A DNA stretch of 64,000 bases from Cadophora sp. MPI-SDFR-AT-0126 (lineage: Eukaryota; Ascomycota; Leotiomycetes; Helotiales; Ploettnerulaceae). The DNA is taken from positions 3,472,001 to 3,536,000 of the forward strand of contig JAGMVK010000003.1 in assembly GCA_020747065.1 (NCBI GenBank), given 5' to 3'. A model generated the notes under the pieces. The model was not told the origin of the DNA and searched no databases. It worked only from the letters and a program-made list of their open reading frames with translations. Shown here in pieces: positions 37,709 through 49,420 of this stretch. The position numbers and the translations under genes were made by a program. Position 1 is the first letter of the stretch. Every line of letters begins with the position of its first letter.

Positions 37709-38862
37709 TGTGATATGACAGATTGAAGTTCAAAGGTAAATGTAGAAGGTGGAAGTAGAAAGTATGTTCAATAAAAATGTATACAAAAAGAGCAGCAAGC
37801 AAAGTTCCGAAAGGAGTGACTGAGGCTAGGCCGAGGATGAGCTATCATCTTCGCATGTCGGGTGCATCCATTCTCTATATACTCCCCTAGAGTTCATGAG
37901 TAGCAATGAAAGGCAATTTTAGTCATAGAAAAAGGACTCCACGCATGCCGCCCTCCCGCCTGACAATAGATCTAAGTCTTCGGCGCCGAGAGGCAGTTCG
38001 GCAAGGGGTTGAAACAGACAGCTGCCATTAGAATGTAGATAGTCTCTAGACCGAGAAATGACACCTAGTCAGGTCCCTGACAGAAGCCGTAGCTTTAAGC
38101 CCAAAAGCGAGTAAGCAGTACCGGTGGAAGTTCTAGACTGGGCAGGAGGTCGGAGCTGGCTTCCCAAGTAGCCAAATCCCACCTCAGAAAATGAAACGCT
38201 AATGACCACAAGAGGAAGAGGCAATGTAAAGAAATGAAGACAAGTGAACATCTACCAATGCGCATGCGAGAAGGATGTAGTCAAGTGAAGCGGCGCTCGG
38301 ATCACTCCCAGACGGAAAGACTACTGCAAGCCATATTCCTAGGCACATAGATACATCCAAATGTATGGTCTGGAGAGCACATTGGAAGGTACTTGTCATA
38401 AAGTGAACTAGGAATCTAGTTTCAACTGCCTGCACGAGTAAGTTCAGAAGGGGAGTTCGGCTATCACAAGGCTGCTCTAGATCATTTCCAGCATCCAGGG
38501 ATCACGATGCGCCATCACCTGCATCAAGATCTGGGTCTCATGGAGCGTCCTTATTGATAGGACCGAATGGCGCCTGGAAGTCAGTCTGGGGAAAGGATTG
38601 GTCAAAGCAAAGATGATATGTCGATCCCCCTGATGAAGTAGTGAGGGCGGGATAGAAGAGGGCGTTGGCACGGACCGAGGTTTTCTTCTTCCGCCATGTT
38701 ATCTCCGACTACCACTTTCCGAATGCAGCGAATCGGATCGCGATGCAGACCTGCTGACAACTTCGGAAAGGGGAGACCAAGCGAACTAGAAGAGAAAAAT
38801 ATCTTGCCTCAATCATACGTTCAAAGGGGACCACTTCGTTTCAAAATTGGCCACAAAAGAAC

Positions 38863-38898
38863 AAATGCCGTTCGCCAGTAAAATGCCGTTCGCCAATA
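38863..38898 (+). repeat. 18-bp imperfect tandem duplication
   Basis: AAATGCCGTTCGCCAGTA is followed directly by a copy differing at the end (AATA for AGTA). The purpose is unknown; both copies contain TGCCGTTCGCCA. Confidence 0.85.
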
Positions 38899-39006
38899 AC
38901 GGTGTTGAAAGGCAGTGGAGCTTGTGGCCACCACTCAAGCTTGTAGACAAGGAAAGCATTCCCAGACTCTCGGTTTCGTAGGAAAATGGTCAAGGGGGAA
39001 GACAAC

Positions 39007-39032
39007 TGAAGAAAATTCACGAATTTTCTTCA
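39007..39032. repeat. 12-bp perfect inverted repeat, 2-nt spacer
   Basis: TGAAGAAAATTC is followed by AC and its exact reverse complement. It could be a protein-binding palindrome or a short hairpin in the shared GH16/CE2-like upstream region. Confidence 0.85.
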
Positions 39033-39080
39033 TTATGACTCAAGTCTCAAGACAATTTTTTTTCTTTTAAAACGAAAGAA

Positions 39081-39111
39081 AAAAGTTCCGAAAAAAAAAA
39101 TTTGAACTTTT
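39081..39111. repeat. Inverted repeat in an A-rich patch
   Basis: AAAAGTTC and GAACTTTT flank a 15-nt loop mostly made of A. TTCCGAAAAAA-like units also repeat directly nearby. Composition alone could generate this. Confidence 0.55.
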
Positions 39112-40468
39112 CCGAAAAAATTATGTACTGTACAGAGTGTTGTATTGTTAGTTGATCGCCGAACTTTGAAAGACAGACGATCCTGCTCAGGACATTTTCG
39201 GGTCGCTGGCCGAGCAGCACTGAATACGACCATTACATGGAGGTCAAGCGTGATTTGGAAAGAGATAGAGGCAGGATAGGGTTGTTACCGACCTTTCTGA
39301 GGTTTCTTTGGGTACATAGCAAATGCTTTGCAGCTTTTCATCGGGATGGGCTCAGAGATGGTGGGGTAATGAGGGGTATCCTCACAGGGTTTTGAAGGGC
39401 ACCGTGCTGAGTATGCCGAATTCGGCAGCTTATGATATATTCCATAACAGGAAATTTCCTCCAACTAAAGGGCAAGAAGTGAGATCAGGGTTTCTCAATC
39501 GATCATGCATGGCTCGCAGCCTACTAAATTTTTCCATCGTACAGAAGTTCGACTGGACATGTTAAATGTTCCAAGGCAGGAAGACACATTACTTGTTGAA
39601 GGATGAAAAGATCCCGTTGATCGGCGCGACACGGCAGATCGACTTTCTGCATTGCTCTCTTCATCTCTATAGAAGGAACAAGACTTCTCTCATCCCCTTA
39701 GGGGCAAATGCACTGAGCTTTTTCGTCATGTAAGTGGACGTTTTTCCAATCAATGACGAGATCAGGAACCAGAAATGACTGCAAAAATTTTCTCGATATT
39801 TTCGCGAAGCGAGCCCCTAAGGAAAAGAGGCCTGGTGGATCTCACAGCCTTGTTAAGCGAGCTGATGTTGACAATGGCATCAAAGCAGTCGAGGGATGTC
39901 CAAGACTGCGGTCAGATATTCGGTATGTCTCTAAAGTCATGTTATAAGCCTTTATTTTCGAAGGTGTATTCGCCGCATCGGATTAACCAGCTCCTGTGTT
40001 AAGTTTTCCGTCTGGATAAATCTCCTTACCCCGCACTCCCTACCCGCCATCCGGCCCTCAAGGAAGATCTTATGAGCTACGAATTCGCGATTGTGAAGGG
40101 TTTCTGGGTACTTGATTGTTATACCCTGCTTGATTTTACTCTGTCTCTATGACGTAATACTTCTGACGAATTTTCAAGAAAACTTTGGTGATTTATTGGA
40201 GTGAAGTTGGGTGTTGGGTGCTCCGGGGACCCCTGTTGACATGGTGTCCAAGCAATCAACTGTCCCTCCACACTTGTAACGGTTAAAGTGTACCGAAGTT
40301 CCGACGAAACGTAAATCATATAAAGTGATCAGACCCGACTAAGAATTGGAGCTCATGACAGGTGGGAATTGTGCGTCCTTTGAGCTTCCGTCGCTAGCAC
40401 TAGTTTGATATATATTCAACAACCCCATGAGAATCCCGCTCGTCCGGTTGAGCAAAATTTCTTGTAAA

Positions 40469-40476
40469 TATAAAAA
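40469..40476 (+). promoter_or_regulatory. TATA-like element of the CE2-like esterase
   Basis: TATAAAAA lies about 100 nt before the ATG at 40577, a plausible TATA box for an inducible secreted-enzyme gene. Confidence 0.4.
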
Positions 40477-40576
40477 CTCGACCAGCCATGATTTGGATCT
40501 CTGAGGCTCAATCTCACGGTGTTGAAAGATTTAGGTCACCTGATTTGTGTTTCTCGTGATATACACTAGGCGCAGT

Positions 40577-41707
40577 ATGATGAAGGCTACCCAGTATTTT
40601 CTGTTCCTGTTTGCGGCGACGGGCGTGGTGAAGGCAGAATACTCTGAGTCTGTAAGTTATGATACTTTCCTACCGGGGGCTAGAAGTAAGTTTACAAGAT
40701 CTAACGCCGGAATTACTTAGGGCTACAGGTTTGTCGGACGAGTCAACCCAGACACGAACGAGCTCACCTGGCCGAGCACCGGTGTTGCTTTTACTTTCAC
40801 GGGAACCGTTGCTTCAATCAATGTCAACAGCGTGAGCGGCACATCTAGTGTTGACTTGTTCATTGATAATAATGAGCCGATTGTCATCCCCAATGTCAAT
40901 AGCACATCTATCTCAACGCCTACGCTCTCGCCAGGAACCCACAGCATTGAGCTGCGCAAACGCTCAGAGACGAATTTCGGCACGTTTCGCATCACAGACG
41001 TCACCACGGACGGCATTCTCGTCCCGGGCACGACACCGACGCGGAAGATCGAAATTATAGGAGATTCGATATCAGTTGGCTACGGCCTCGATGGCGTCAA
41101 TCCCTGTACAAACACAGCTTTTCTCGAAGACAATCCGAAAACTTACGGCGCTCTAGCAGCAAATGCTGTTGGTGCCGATTATAGCGTAGTTGCCTGGAGC
41201 GGCAAGGGACTGTACCGAAATTATATGTCAACAACTCCGGACACATCGCCAACGATGCCCGTCCTGTACACCCGGTACGGCGCCAATGATGCGGACAACA
41301 GTTTCACGTTCCCACAATCGTGGATCCCGGATGCTGCCGTGATCAATCTCGGCACGAATGACTTCAGTTATCTGGGTGTGCGCGATCCAGCCAACCCTGC
41401 AGATCTCACGGCTGCTCTCGTTGACTTGATGGCGAAGATCAATAGGCACTATCCAGCCGCAAAAATCTTCTTAGTATCCTCACCGCTCTTGAGTGATAGC
41501 TACCCAACATCTGCCGATGCGCAGAAAAGTACCCAATTGAAAGTGTACCAAGACGCAGCTGATCAACTTCCCAACGTGACAACCCGCATTGTGGACTGGC
41601 CGTCACAAGGTTCAGATGTGGGCTGTGATTACCATCCCAACGCCGCTACACATGCGGCAGGAGCTGCGCTGCTTGAAGATGCTCTGAGGGCTGAGATGGG
41701 CTGGTAA
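40577..41707 (+). CDS. Secreted SGNH/GDSL acetyl esterase (CE2-like)
   Basis: Exons 40577-40651 and 40721-41707 give 353 aa. Signal peptide about residues 1-20 (MMKATQYFLFLFAATGVVKA). An N-terminal beta-sandwich (GYRFVGRVNPDTNELTWPST...) of ~110 residues precedes the SGNH catalytic domain: GDSIS with Ser141, the Gly-containing block YSVVAWSGKGLYRNY, LGTNDF with the oxyanion Asn, and a C-terminal DYHPN with Asp/His. This two-domain arrangement is that of CE2 acetyl-xylan/mannan esterases, which remove O-acetyl groups from hemicellulose. It is predicted to be secreted. The two consecutive ATGs make the exact start uncertain by one codon. It faces away from the GH16 gene and lies just upstream of a small secreted protein on the same strand. 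Confidence 0.87.
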
Positions 41708-42283
41708 CATGGTGCAGGGGTTAAAAATTTGTTAGACCGTGGGATTTTGAGAGTTTAAATAGTCTGCCTTGATTCGTGACAGTGTATATATTGGGTGATG
41801 GTCATATTGTCTTTAGCGAGGTTGGCAATCCGTTCCTTAAAGATATTACCAGCCATTGAATCGCAACGCCATTCCGTTATAGATTGGAATTGCTACGCAA
41901 CCGACCATCTTGTGTCATTGAAGTCCGAATCGGGACCGCAGGAATTATCGAATGAGTTGTTGTACGACAATATGTACCCAAACTATGTCAATTTGAAGTC
42001 ACTGCACACAAGTAGTCTACCTAAAACTACTACTTATCTTTTGATACTATTGGATCGTGTGTCTTGTTGCATTTGCGGTAAGTCCGACATGTGGAAGGTG
42101 CAGCTCTTCTGGCGTGTACAAATACAGAAGGAGATGGGTTTCCTTGATTACATGCATAACACGGCAAGAGCGAAAGATTGTTCGAGATCATCTCTTCTCA
42201 TTTCAAGACTATGCAATTCCTCTGCTCATCTCCATTGCTTCATTGCTGCACCAAACAACTACATGCTTGACCACAACTCCAAA
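41708..42283. other. Spacer between the CE2-like and crystallin-like genes
   Basis: Probably 3' UTR of the first gene and promoter of the second. An open frame runs through it in phase with the next gene, but the sequence before 42284 lacks protein character and the signal peptide starts at 42284. Confidence 0.5.
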
Positions 42284-42835
42284 ATGCATCTCACCACTCT
42301 CTCAGTAATCTTCGCCACTTTGCAGATCGTCATGGGTCGAGCAGTTCCCGGCACGGAAAATACAAAACTCGATCCTTTCATGTGCACATCTTTCGGAAAA
42401 GGTTGCCAGCTCAAACTAGACGTCAACACTGGTCGTTTCACATGCACCTGCTCAATCAATCCCTACAATCTTCCGTAAGGAGCCTCTTCTGCCAACCCCA
42501 CCACTCCTCAGCCTCATCTAACATTCCAAAGTGACCTCGCTCGATTCTACACCGAAGTCAACTACAGCGGCATCGAATACCAAGGCTACGGCAACTACAA
42601 AACTTGCCAGAATCTTCCCGACACTTGGGACAAGAAGACACGATCCATGAAGAGCAACCTCGATCCATCCGTCATCTGCTGCGTCTTTACTGATGTTGAT
42701 TGTGTCAAGGAGGGAAGACATTGGACTCCGGTTGGTGAAAGCGTTCAGCAGTTTCAGGGCTTCTATGCTCTGGGCGTTAGGAGCTTCATGTGCAATCTCT
42801 GGGTCGATGAGACGTCAACTTGTGATGGACTCTAA
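42284..42835 (+). CDS. Small secreted beta/gamma-crystallin-like protein
   Basis: Exons 42284-42474 and 42532-42835 give 164 aa. A signal peptide is clear (MHLTTLSVIFATLQIVMGRA). The mature part has a Cys-rich stretch (FMCTSFGKGCQLKLDVNTG, then CTC) and a domain with a crystallin-like look: FYTEVNYSGIEYQGYGNY, then W-D-KKTRSMK (compare W.DK.SS.K), ICCVFTDVDC and FYALGVRSFMCNLW. Fungal secreted proteins with this fold include antimicrobial or effector-like molecules, but no function can be read here. I chose ATG 42284 because it begins the signal peptide. The neighbouring CE2-like gene is 577 nt upstream on the same strand. Fold assignment is by eye from spacing of aromatic, Gly and Cys residues, so the crystallin label is tentative while secretion is well supported. 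Confidence 0.68.
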
Positions 42836-43084
42836 ACGACTTGTTGGGACAGGAGTAGAGGAGAGATGAATATTTCTTGATGCAATGGGGCTTTGATATT
42901 CGTACTTGTCTTTGCGGACATCGTTTTGGAAGCATCATTTCATTATGGTCGGTTTCTATATATCGTTCGTCGTCGCAGCTCGGCAAACCTAATCAATCTG
43001 AAAATTCGCAAGTATTTTTCATGAGACGACGCCTACTGGTGGAGCAATTTTTGACTTCGGATCTCTGCTGAACGTACCCCTGAG

Positions 43085-46000
43085 TCAGTCTCGTCGAAGG
43101 ATTTTCTCATCGAAATCAACACCCCACAACCGAGTATTCTTCCCTGTATTGACAGCGCTCTGACTTGTTTGAGACATCCAGCCCATCGCGAACCGATTAT
43201 CGTACCAAATATTCGTGTCCAAGGTAGATGTTACTCGGCTATTCGCCAATTCGTCAACCATAGAGCTATCAGACAGTAGCGCAAATTGGGCTGCTAATGT
43301 TGTCGGCGGCATATTTACTATCCCTCTGCCTTGTATTGCGATGAGCGCGAGGAAGGTTAAAAGCAATATCAGCCCAAGTAAGGCGCAGACAATGATTGTG
43401 CTAGTACCACTCTGCTTCAAGCGTAGGTCTTCGGTCACAACGAGAACTGGTTTCATCACTGGATTCGGATGTACGGGAGCCAGAGTACGCATCTGATCGA
43501 TCGCGTGTACATGAAACGCCAGATAGAGCTTTTCCATGCAAGGTTGGAGAATGGCGGGATCAAACAAGTCCTCAATATCCTGGCCCCGAGATACAACTCC
43601 AGTCAGAAGGATGTTGACAAACGTCGGGGAGTAGGTGCTCATAGCCGCTGTCACGTTCCATCCTGGACCTGAGTATGCAGTCATGTTATCGAGTCCCAGG
43701 CTCCCATTTACGCCGTATCCTCCATCAGTTCGCACCACTGCTTCTGGGAACAGAACTGGATAGAACCAGTCACCACCTGCCAGCGAAGAGTTTATCACTG
43801 CCACAGATGACACATCGATGTCTCTGATCTCCAATGCCGTTGTTGATTTCTGACCTAGATTATTAACGGTCCGTTGCTGGAGAGTGACGTTTACGTTGAC
43901 TTCTTGAAAGGTTCTTTTACACCAAACTCCGGTGCGAGCAATTACATTTTGCCCATCGCACTTGGCGATCGCAATGCTGTGCAAGTTAGCAATCCATCGA
44001 GTGGGAATTAGAAGCTTGAAGGAGAGACATGAAAGAGGATGCTGACCTTGTATAGTCTCCTCCGTCAAACATAAAGGTATACCCTCCGCTAGCATAGGAT
44101 ACTTCGTAGATGTTCTTGTAGCAAGACGGTGAATCTAACGTGCCGTCCCTGAATTCAACCTCCTCTAAGCCACTAGTGCTATTGCAAGAGATTACGATGT
44201 TCAGAGCTGGAAGAGTGGCGACTGCATCGCCACCGGTGGCCAAAAGCTTATAGATAGCATTATTGACGGAAGAGTCTGTGAGATTTCCAATCACTAAAGA
44301 TGATGATTTGCCGGAGCCAACGAAGTTGGGCGAGTTGGAAACATTGTACAACTGTTCCAGCGCCGTGAGCGTATAGGCATTTGTGTACAAAGCAGCCTCC
44401 ACGTAGTCCACAGGCTCTGTAACATTTAGCATGGCACTGAAGCTGTTGTCGACTTTGACCTGCATAGGATGTTGATTCTGGTAAGTAACTGGCACAAAGA
44501 GACCAGCAGCAGAGATCTTCACGGCTGGATATATAAGAATCGAAAGTGCGCTTGCAAGAGCGCGACATCTCTCGCCCGGGCCAGAGCGAGATACGGTACT
44601 GTGAAAACGGAATGGTTTCCAGCTTTAAACAGCAAAGTCTGCTCGGCCTTGGCGCCTCCCTTTCGTAGAGCTCGGTACGGCTGTAAGGACTGGATTGCAG
44701 AATCGATACCTGCCAATGCGTATCCCATGAGGACAAGAATGACAATTGGTATGCGCTCGATCAACCATCGATTTCTCTCCGAATCCCAGCTGAAGCCGTC
44801 GGGAGTCTCTATTCGGAGGACCACCAGGGTAGCTATGCAGCCTATCACAGCCGCAATGACGAGTATGCGTGAGAAAGGATGCAATGAAGCCGGTCGCCAC
44901 TTCTTGCTTGTGGGGATAATTGGCTTTTCCGCTTTTTGTTCCTATTGAGGTTGGTAAGCTCATCGACTAGAGAAGAGGGCAGACGAGTAGTTGCTAGACG
45001 TCAAGACTTACCAAGACTGGAATGCTGTCCACCAAGATATTTGGCAGACGATCCCCTGTTGGTTGCGTCCTGACCTTGTATGAAGCAAGTAAAAAGCGTA
45101 AATTAGGCTCTCTGAGATAACCTCTCTCTTTGAACAACTCTCTGAGTCGAGGACTCCCCGCGAGTACCACGGAAACCGCTGCAAGACTCCCAGGATCTTC
45201 GGACAAGTGTGTAATGGGCTTAAAAACGGTAGCTAAGCAAGTAATTATTCCCAAAAGGATGACTAAAATCGCCACTAGAGCCCACGCGGACGTCCCAGAT
45301 ACCATGAGTCGTGGCCCGTGAGTTGTTATATCTCCATTCAGAGGTATCGTAAGGTCTTGCCTGGCATACAAATCGAGGAGATGGACCCAGATGGTCGTAA
45401 ATAAAATTTGCGAGTCTGCCCCCAGCTCATTCAAGTTCTCTCTGTAGCTGTCGAGCTTGGTAAGATTTCCCTCCGTCAGTATATAGAACCACGGGTCGAT
45501 GAAATTATCCCATGGAGGACCAGTGAGATAGCTGGAGCCAATCATTGTACCATTTTCATCGAGATACGGTTCATTGAGGTGAAATTTAGTAAATATTTCT
45601 GTCCTCAAGAATTCCGTTCCATTTCTTAAGAACAGGGCTTTGACTGCTGTAGGGTTCATTAAAGGCAGCAGTGGCGTAAGAAACCCTCCGAGGGACTGAT
45701 TTGGTGGGGCAGCATTTAATGAACCTGGCTCGATCTGGCTCAATGTTGATTGGCCCTCAATGGCGGAAGACATGTTTACAGTCAGAAACATCGACTCGGC
45801 AGTCAGAATTGGCCTACATCGTAGTCCGGCAGTATAAAAGGTACCAGGATCTGGAGACCCAGGTCCATCTTTTGTGAATTGACGTCTGTTGTTTCCTTTG
45901 GCCTTGCTGTTGTACACATACCTGACTGTCGTGATGAGAAGTCGATGATCATCACCACCGCAGTTTGTTGTGTTCAACCATGATACTGAGTATGATTCTT

Positions 46001-47199
46001 GTCCAAAAGTTGTCCTTGATTCGGCAAGCCTATACCAGACATGGTGTGTGAAAGGACAGGTCATATCTTCATTATCGGGCTTCAACTCTAGATTTATGAA
46101 TAACACACCATAGCCATATCGACCACTCTCCGATTCTAGCATCCAATCTGTAGTATTGGTGACGCGGTACTGCAAATGTTCGCAAGACATTCCGGGATTA
46201 TATCCTAGAGATTCGGCTACGATTGAAGTGCTGTCCGCAGCTCCTTGGCACTTCTCAAGTCCGAATGAGTTGAAGACATATCTGTCCGTTGTCCACGGAA
46301 GTGCAGCGCCTTGGTACATTCGATGTGCAATGATAGGTTGAAATAGGACGAGAGGGTCGATGTTTGGAGTGTTCGACAATTTGTTTAGCTGGATTTGAGA
46401 GGTTGTTCGAATCGCCGAACTTGATTCCGATATAGTGTGCTGGGGATCCACAAAGAAGAGGGTATTGGTGAAGACGACCAGAAGCTACAAATATGTCAGT
46501 GCCATGAAAACGTCTGGTTGGCCTTCTTACTCCACACAGAAACCCGCCTAGGATTCCAACAAATATGGCCCAATGACCACGCTTGCCTGCTCGGCACAAC
46601 GACAATACCTCAACATCATTCAAGTATCCAGTGAACAGTGTTTCTCGTGCAGGAGACCAGCCACTAGCCAAGATGCTCCACGGAGCTACTTTCTTGACAT
46701 CAGAGACCAGCCTTTGCCAAATGAATCCGAAAAGTATGACTATGATGGTTGGAAGATAGATTGCTAGATTATTGATAATCGAATCGTCGCCTGGAAACCC
46801 TTCATTGGCACGGCTTACAATAGTGATAATTATCAAGGCAACAATGAATGATACGATGACCCCGGCCATGAAAAAGAGAAACAACCTGCGGAGAGTAAAT
46901 GGCGTCCACTCGCCTGTTGCCGGACTTCTAGACTTCGGTGAGTCGACCTGTTCTTCTGATTGTGCGCCTGTAACGATCTTCACGGTTGAGGCTGGGAATG
47001 GAATAGGTTCTCCATCGCCCGCGACAAGCTGAAGCGGCGAGCCAGGAAGCGGCTTTCTTTTGATCCTGTGGATTGGCGTAGTAGTCAAGCCTTCTCCTAA
47101 TCAACAAGACCACGTCGTTAGCTTTGAATGGCGATCGGCTCCGGACGTAGCCTCGTGTTTCTTACCAGGGTCCTCAGCCGGAACGGCTTGGTAATTCAT
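43085..47199 (-). CDS. Large DUF3433 membrane protein, one apparent frameshift
   Basis: Exons 47199-47166, 47096-46531, 46484-45012, 44941-44047 and 43976-43085 would give about 1286 aa. The protein reads as two similar halves, each with cytosolic N-terminal part, TM helices (FTLRRLFLFFMAGVIVSFIV; ILVIAAVIGCIATLVVL), an ARETLF / SVFTVPY segment and a long extracellular part with many N-glycosylation sites, as in the fungal DUF3433 family. Function of the family is unknown; plasma-membrane location is inferred. In exon 4, frame changes near 44560-44566: one frame reads YLALARARDV, the next ALASALSILIYPAVKISAAG. Exon 4 length is one base short of what both flanking splice phases demand, so a 1-bp deletion (real or sequencing error) fits. 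All else is open, so the gene is either freshly broken or intact in truth. Confidence 0.75.
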
Positions 47200-47697
47200 C
47201 TCTGAATGGGGTGCAAAGGCTAAGATGCAGAAAATAAAGACAAACCAACACAAGAACACTCGGATTACGGCATTGATCTAGATCCAGGTATGAAATATTC
47301 AGGCATTGAGAAGACTTCGAGATCGGCGGGATTCTAGAAGTATGGTCTACCTAGTGAGCGTGAGGCTGATAAGAGAATCCCGTGTTTACCTCAGAACATG
47401 AACGCCCATATCTGCAAGCTTTCAGCTGACGATCCAGCATTGGCTGCAAGATCCTCGCCTACTCCTTCTTGGCAACCTGGAGGCGTAAATGGATGGTCAT
47501 CGAGCCCCGAAAATATGCTATGTAGCCTACTCTTCGCCTCCAGATGAGAGTGCCAACTCACCAGAGCCTTGTGATGTTTGGGGGCCAGAGAAGAGGGGCC
47601 GGGGGAACCCGAATTTCTGTGCTGGTAACAGTAATTACGAGTGGAGTTGAAAAGCACATGATATTGTCAGTCGACACAATGCTGCATTGTCTATAAA
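47200..47697. other. DUF3433 promoter side
   Basis: No gene supported; a short minus-strand ORF at 47391-47657 has no recognisable features. Confidence 0.45.
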
Positions 47698-49420
47698 TTA
47701 AATGGAATATTTGAAGTTAGGATGTCGATGTCCCAGCAAAGTCTGGTCTTCCCTCAACCAATCATCTCGCTCGCCCCTCTCTCTCTTGGAATTCTCCCAC
47801 TTGCAGTATGAAATCGTCACTGCTGTGATAACAATGCACAAAGCAAGCATCCCTAGATTAATTGCATGTCCAGTCGTGTACCTAATCACGCTCATTAGCA
47901 TACCTCATTTTCCGCAGAGGAGAAATGAACAAACCTCGGAGCATCACTTGTAACATAAGTGAACGTAGCAATGAAAGCTGCACAGTTCGCGATACAAATC
48001 TGAAAGCCAGTCGCTGTGGCCCGGACATAGTGTGGTGCAACGTTGTTGGCCATCCAGCCCATCACCATTGGTGAGCAGGGGAAGATGCCCACCGCGACGA
48101 AAAAGGTACCGCCATATTGTACGAGGGGCTCGGGGGACGCGATCAACATAATGTAGCCGATGATCCCGACTGTCGCGCCGCCAAGCATGAAGATTCCTCG
48201 TTGCTTGATACGGTCTGAGAAGTAAGTGACTATGAGCACCGCGAAGAATGCAGCCATGTTTGGAGGGACGGTGAGAAGATTTGCTAGGGTGTGTTAGATG
48301 GGCACTGTGGTATGGAGCAGGGAAATAGAATACCCTTGACGCTCTTGTAACCCAACGCACTGATGATGGTAGGCAAGAACAGCGAGAAGCTATAGATCGG
48401 TGTGATGATGGCGAAGAAGTTCAGACTCAAAAGAACAGTATTCCAATTCAAGATAGCGATCTTCACCCAGTGCCATGAGAATTTCTCGGTATCGACGGAT
48501 GAAGATGAGACCGCGCCTTGTGAATCGATATTCATGCGGCGGACGGCGAATTCCTTCTCTTCTTGGGTGAGGAACATCGAGTGTGATGGTGTGTGAGGGA
48601 CGAAGAAGCTCGCCAGGAGTCCGAAGAGGATTGTTATCACGCCCTCAATGAAGAAGATAAATGGCCTGAGAAAGTGTACCAGTCAGCTTTGTTCCGTCCG
48701 CCAGGACTCAAATGCGATGATCACTTACCAACCATCGTATCCCGGCGTACTAATCTGCGAAAGCCCCGTAGCAAGAAGTCCTCCAAAGGCACCGCTCAGA
48801 GGCGCCGCACAGTAGAACAATCCGATCCGAATCATGATTTGTTGGCGCTGATAGAACATCGCCAGGTAGATAATCATTCCGCCAAGTAGTCCCCCTTCCA
48901 TCAGACCAAGGAAGAACCTCCCTGCCAGTAGTCCTTCATACGTCTTCACGAAACCAAGACACATGCTCACGATCCCCCAGCCGAAGACAAGACCTGGCAA
49001 GTAATACCCGGCCCCAACTCTTTTGACAAGCCAATTTGATGGAACTAGAGAGATCAGTCTGACAGTCTAAGAGATTCGATAGCTATTCGTACCATCGACG
49101 ATGATATATGGAACGTAGAATATTGCTAATGCTATATTGAACTTATTTCCCTTCAAAATATTAAGATCCTCCGCTAGTCCATCGATTTTGGCATTTCCAA
49201 TGTTGCTTCTATCAATGAATGCAAGGAGCCAAAGACCGAACAGCCACGGGATAATGTGCTTGTCAAACTTTCGTGTTATGCGAGCAGATATGACGGGATC
49301 GAGATGTGCTCCTTCGTGAGGTGAAGGAGAAGGAGAATTTGCATTGCCTTTCTCAATTTCATGAATGGTGGACTTGATGTAATCGCTAGGAGGAAGAGTG
49401 GTTGAGGTTGAGACCGACAT
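47698..49420 (-). CDS. Dal5-type MFS anion:cation symporter (ACS family)
   Basis: Five exons (49420-49093, 49044-48729, 48665-48334, 48283-47935, 47881-47698) give an intact 502-aa permease with 12 predicted TM helices. Family signatures: DKHIIPWLFGLWLLAFIDRS at TM1, NIGNAKIDGL, PSNWLVKRVG, WGIVSMCLGFVKTYEGLLAG, RFFLGLMEGG and FVPHTPSHSMFLTQEEKEFA in the central loop. Relatives transport allantoate, nicotinate, pantothenate and other small carboxylates; the substrate cannot be predicted. It is transcribed in the same direction as the DUF3433 gene ~500 nt downstream, as separate transcripts. The start at 49420 is the first ATG before the long hydrophilic N-terminus. Contrast with the broken DHA2 pump at 26-28 kb: this one has no lesions. 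Confidence 0.92.

Larger units (their letters stand above)
37709..40576. other. Divergent promoter region between GH16 (-) and CE2-like esterase (+)
   Basis: These two genes are transcribed away from each other, so 2.9 kb of sequence may carry both promoters. No coding region is supported. Local features: an 18-bp tandem duplication (38863-38898), a 12-bp inverted repeat (39007-39032) and an A/T-homopolymer-rich patch around 39050-39125. Confidence 0.5.

Noticed and set aside
41795..42283. N-terminal extension of the crystallin-like gene
   Set aside because: The open frame upstream of 42284 has no protein character and would bury the signal peptide.
43085..47199. Two independent DUF3433 genes instead of one
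   Set aside because: All splice junctions join the halves, and the family normally has this double length. Only one 1-bp shift separates the frames and no promoter-sized gap exists.
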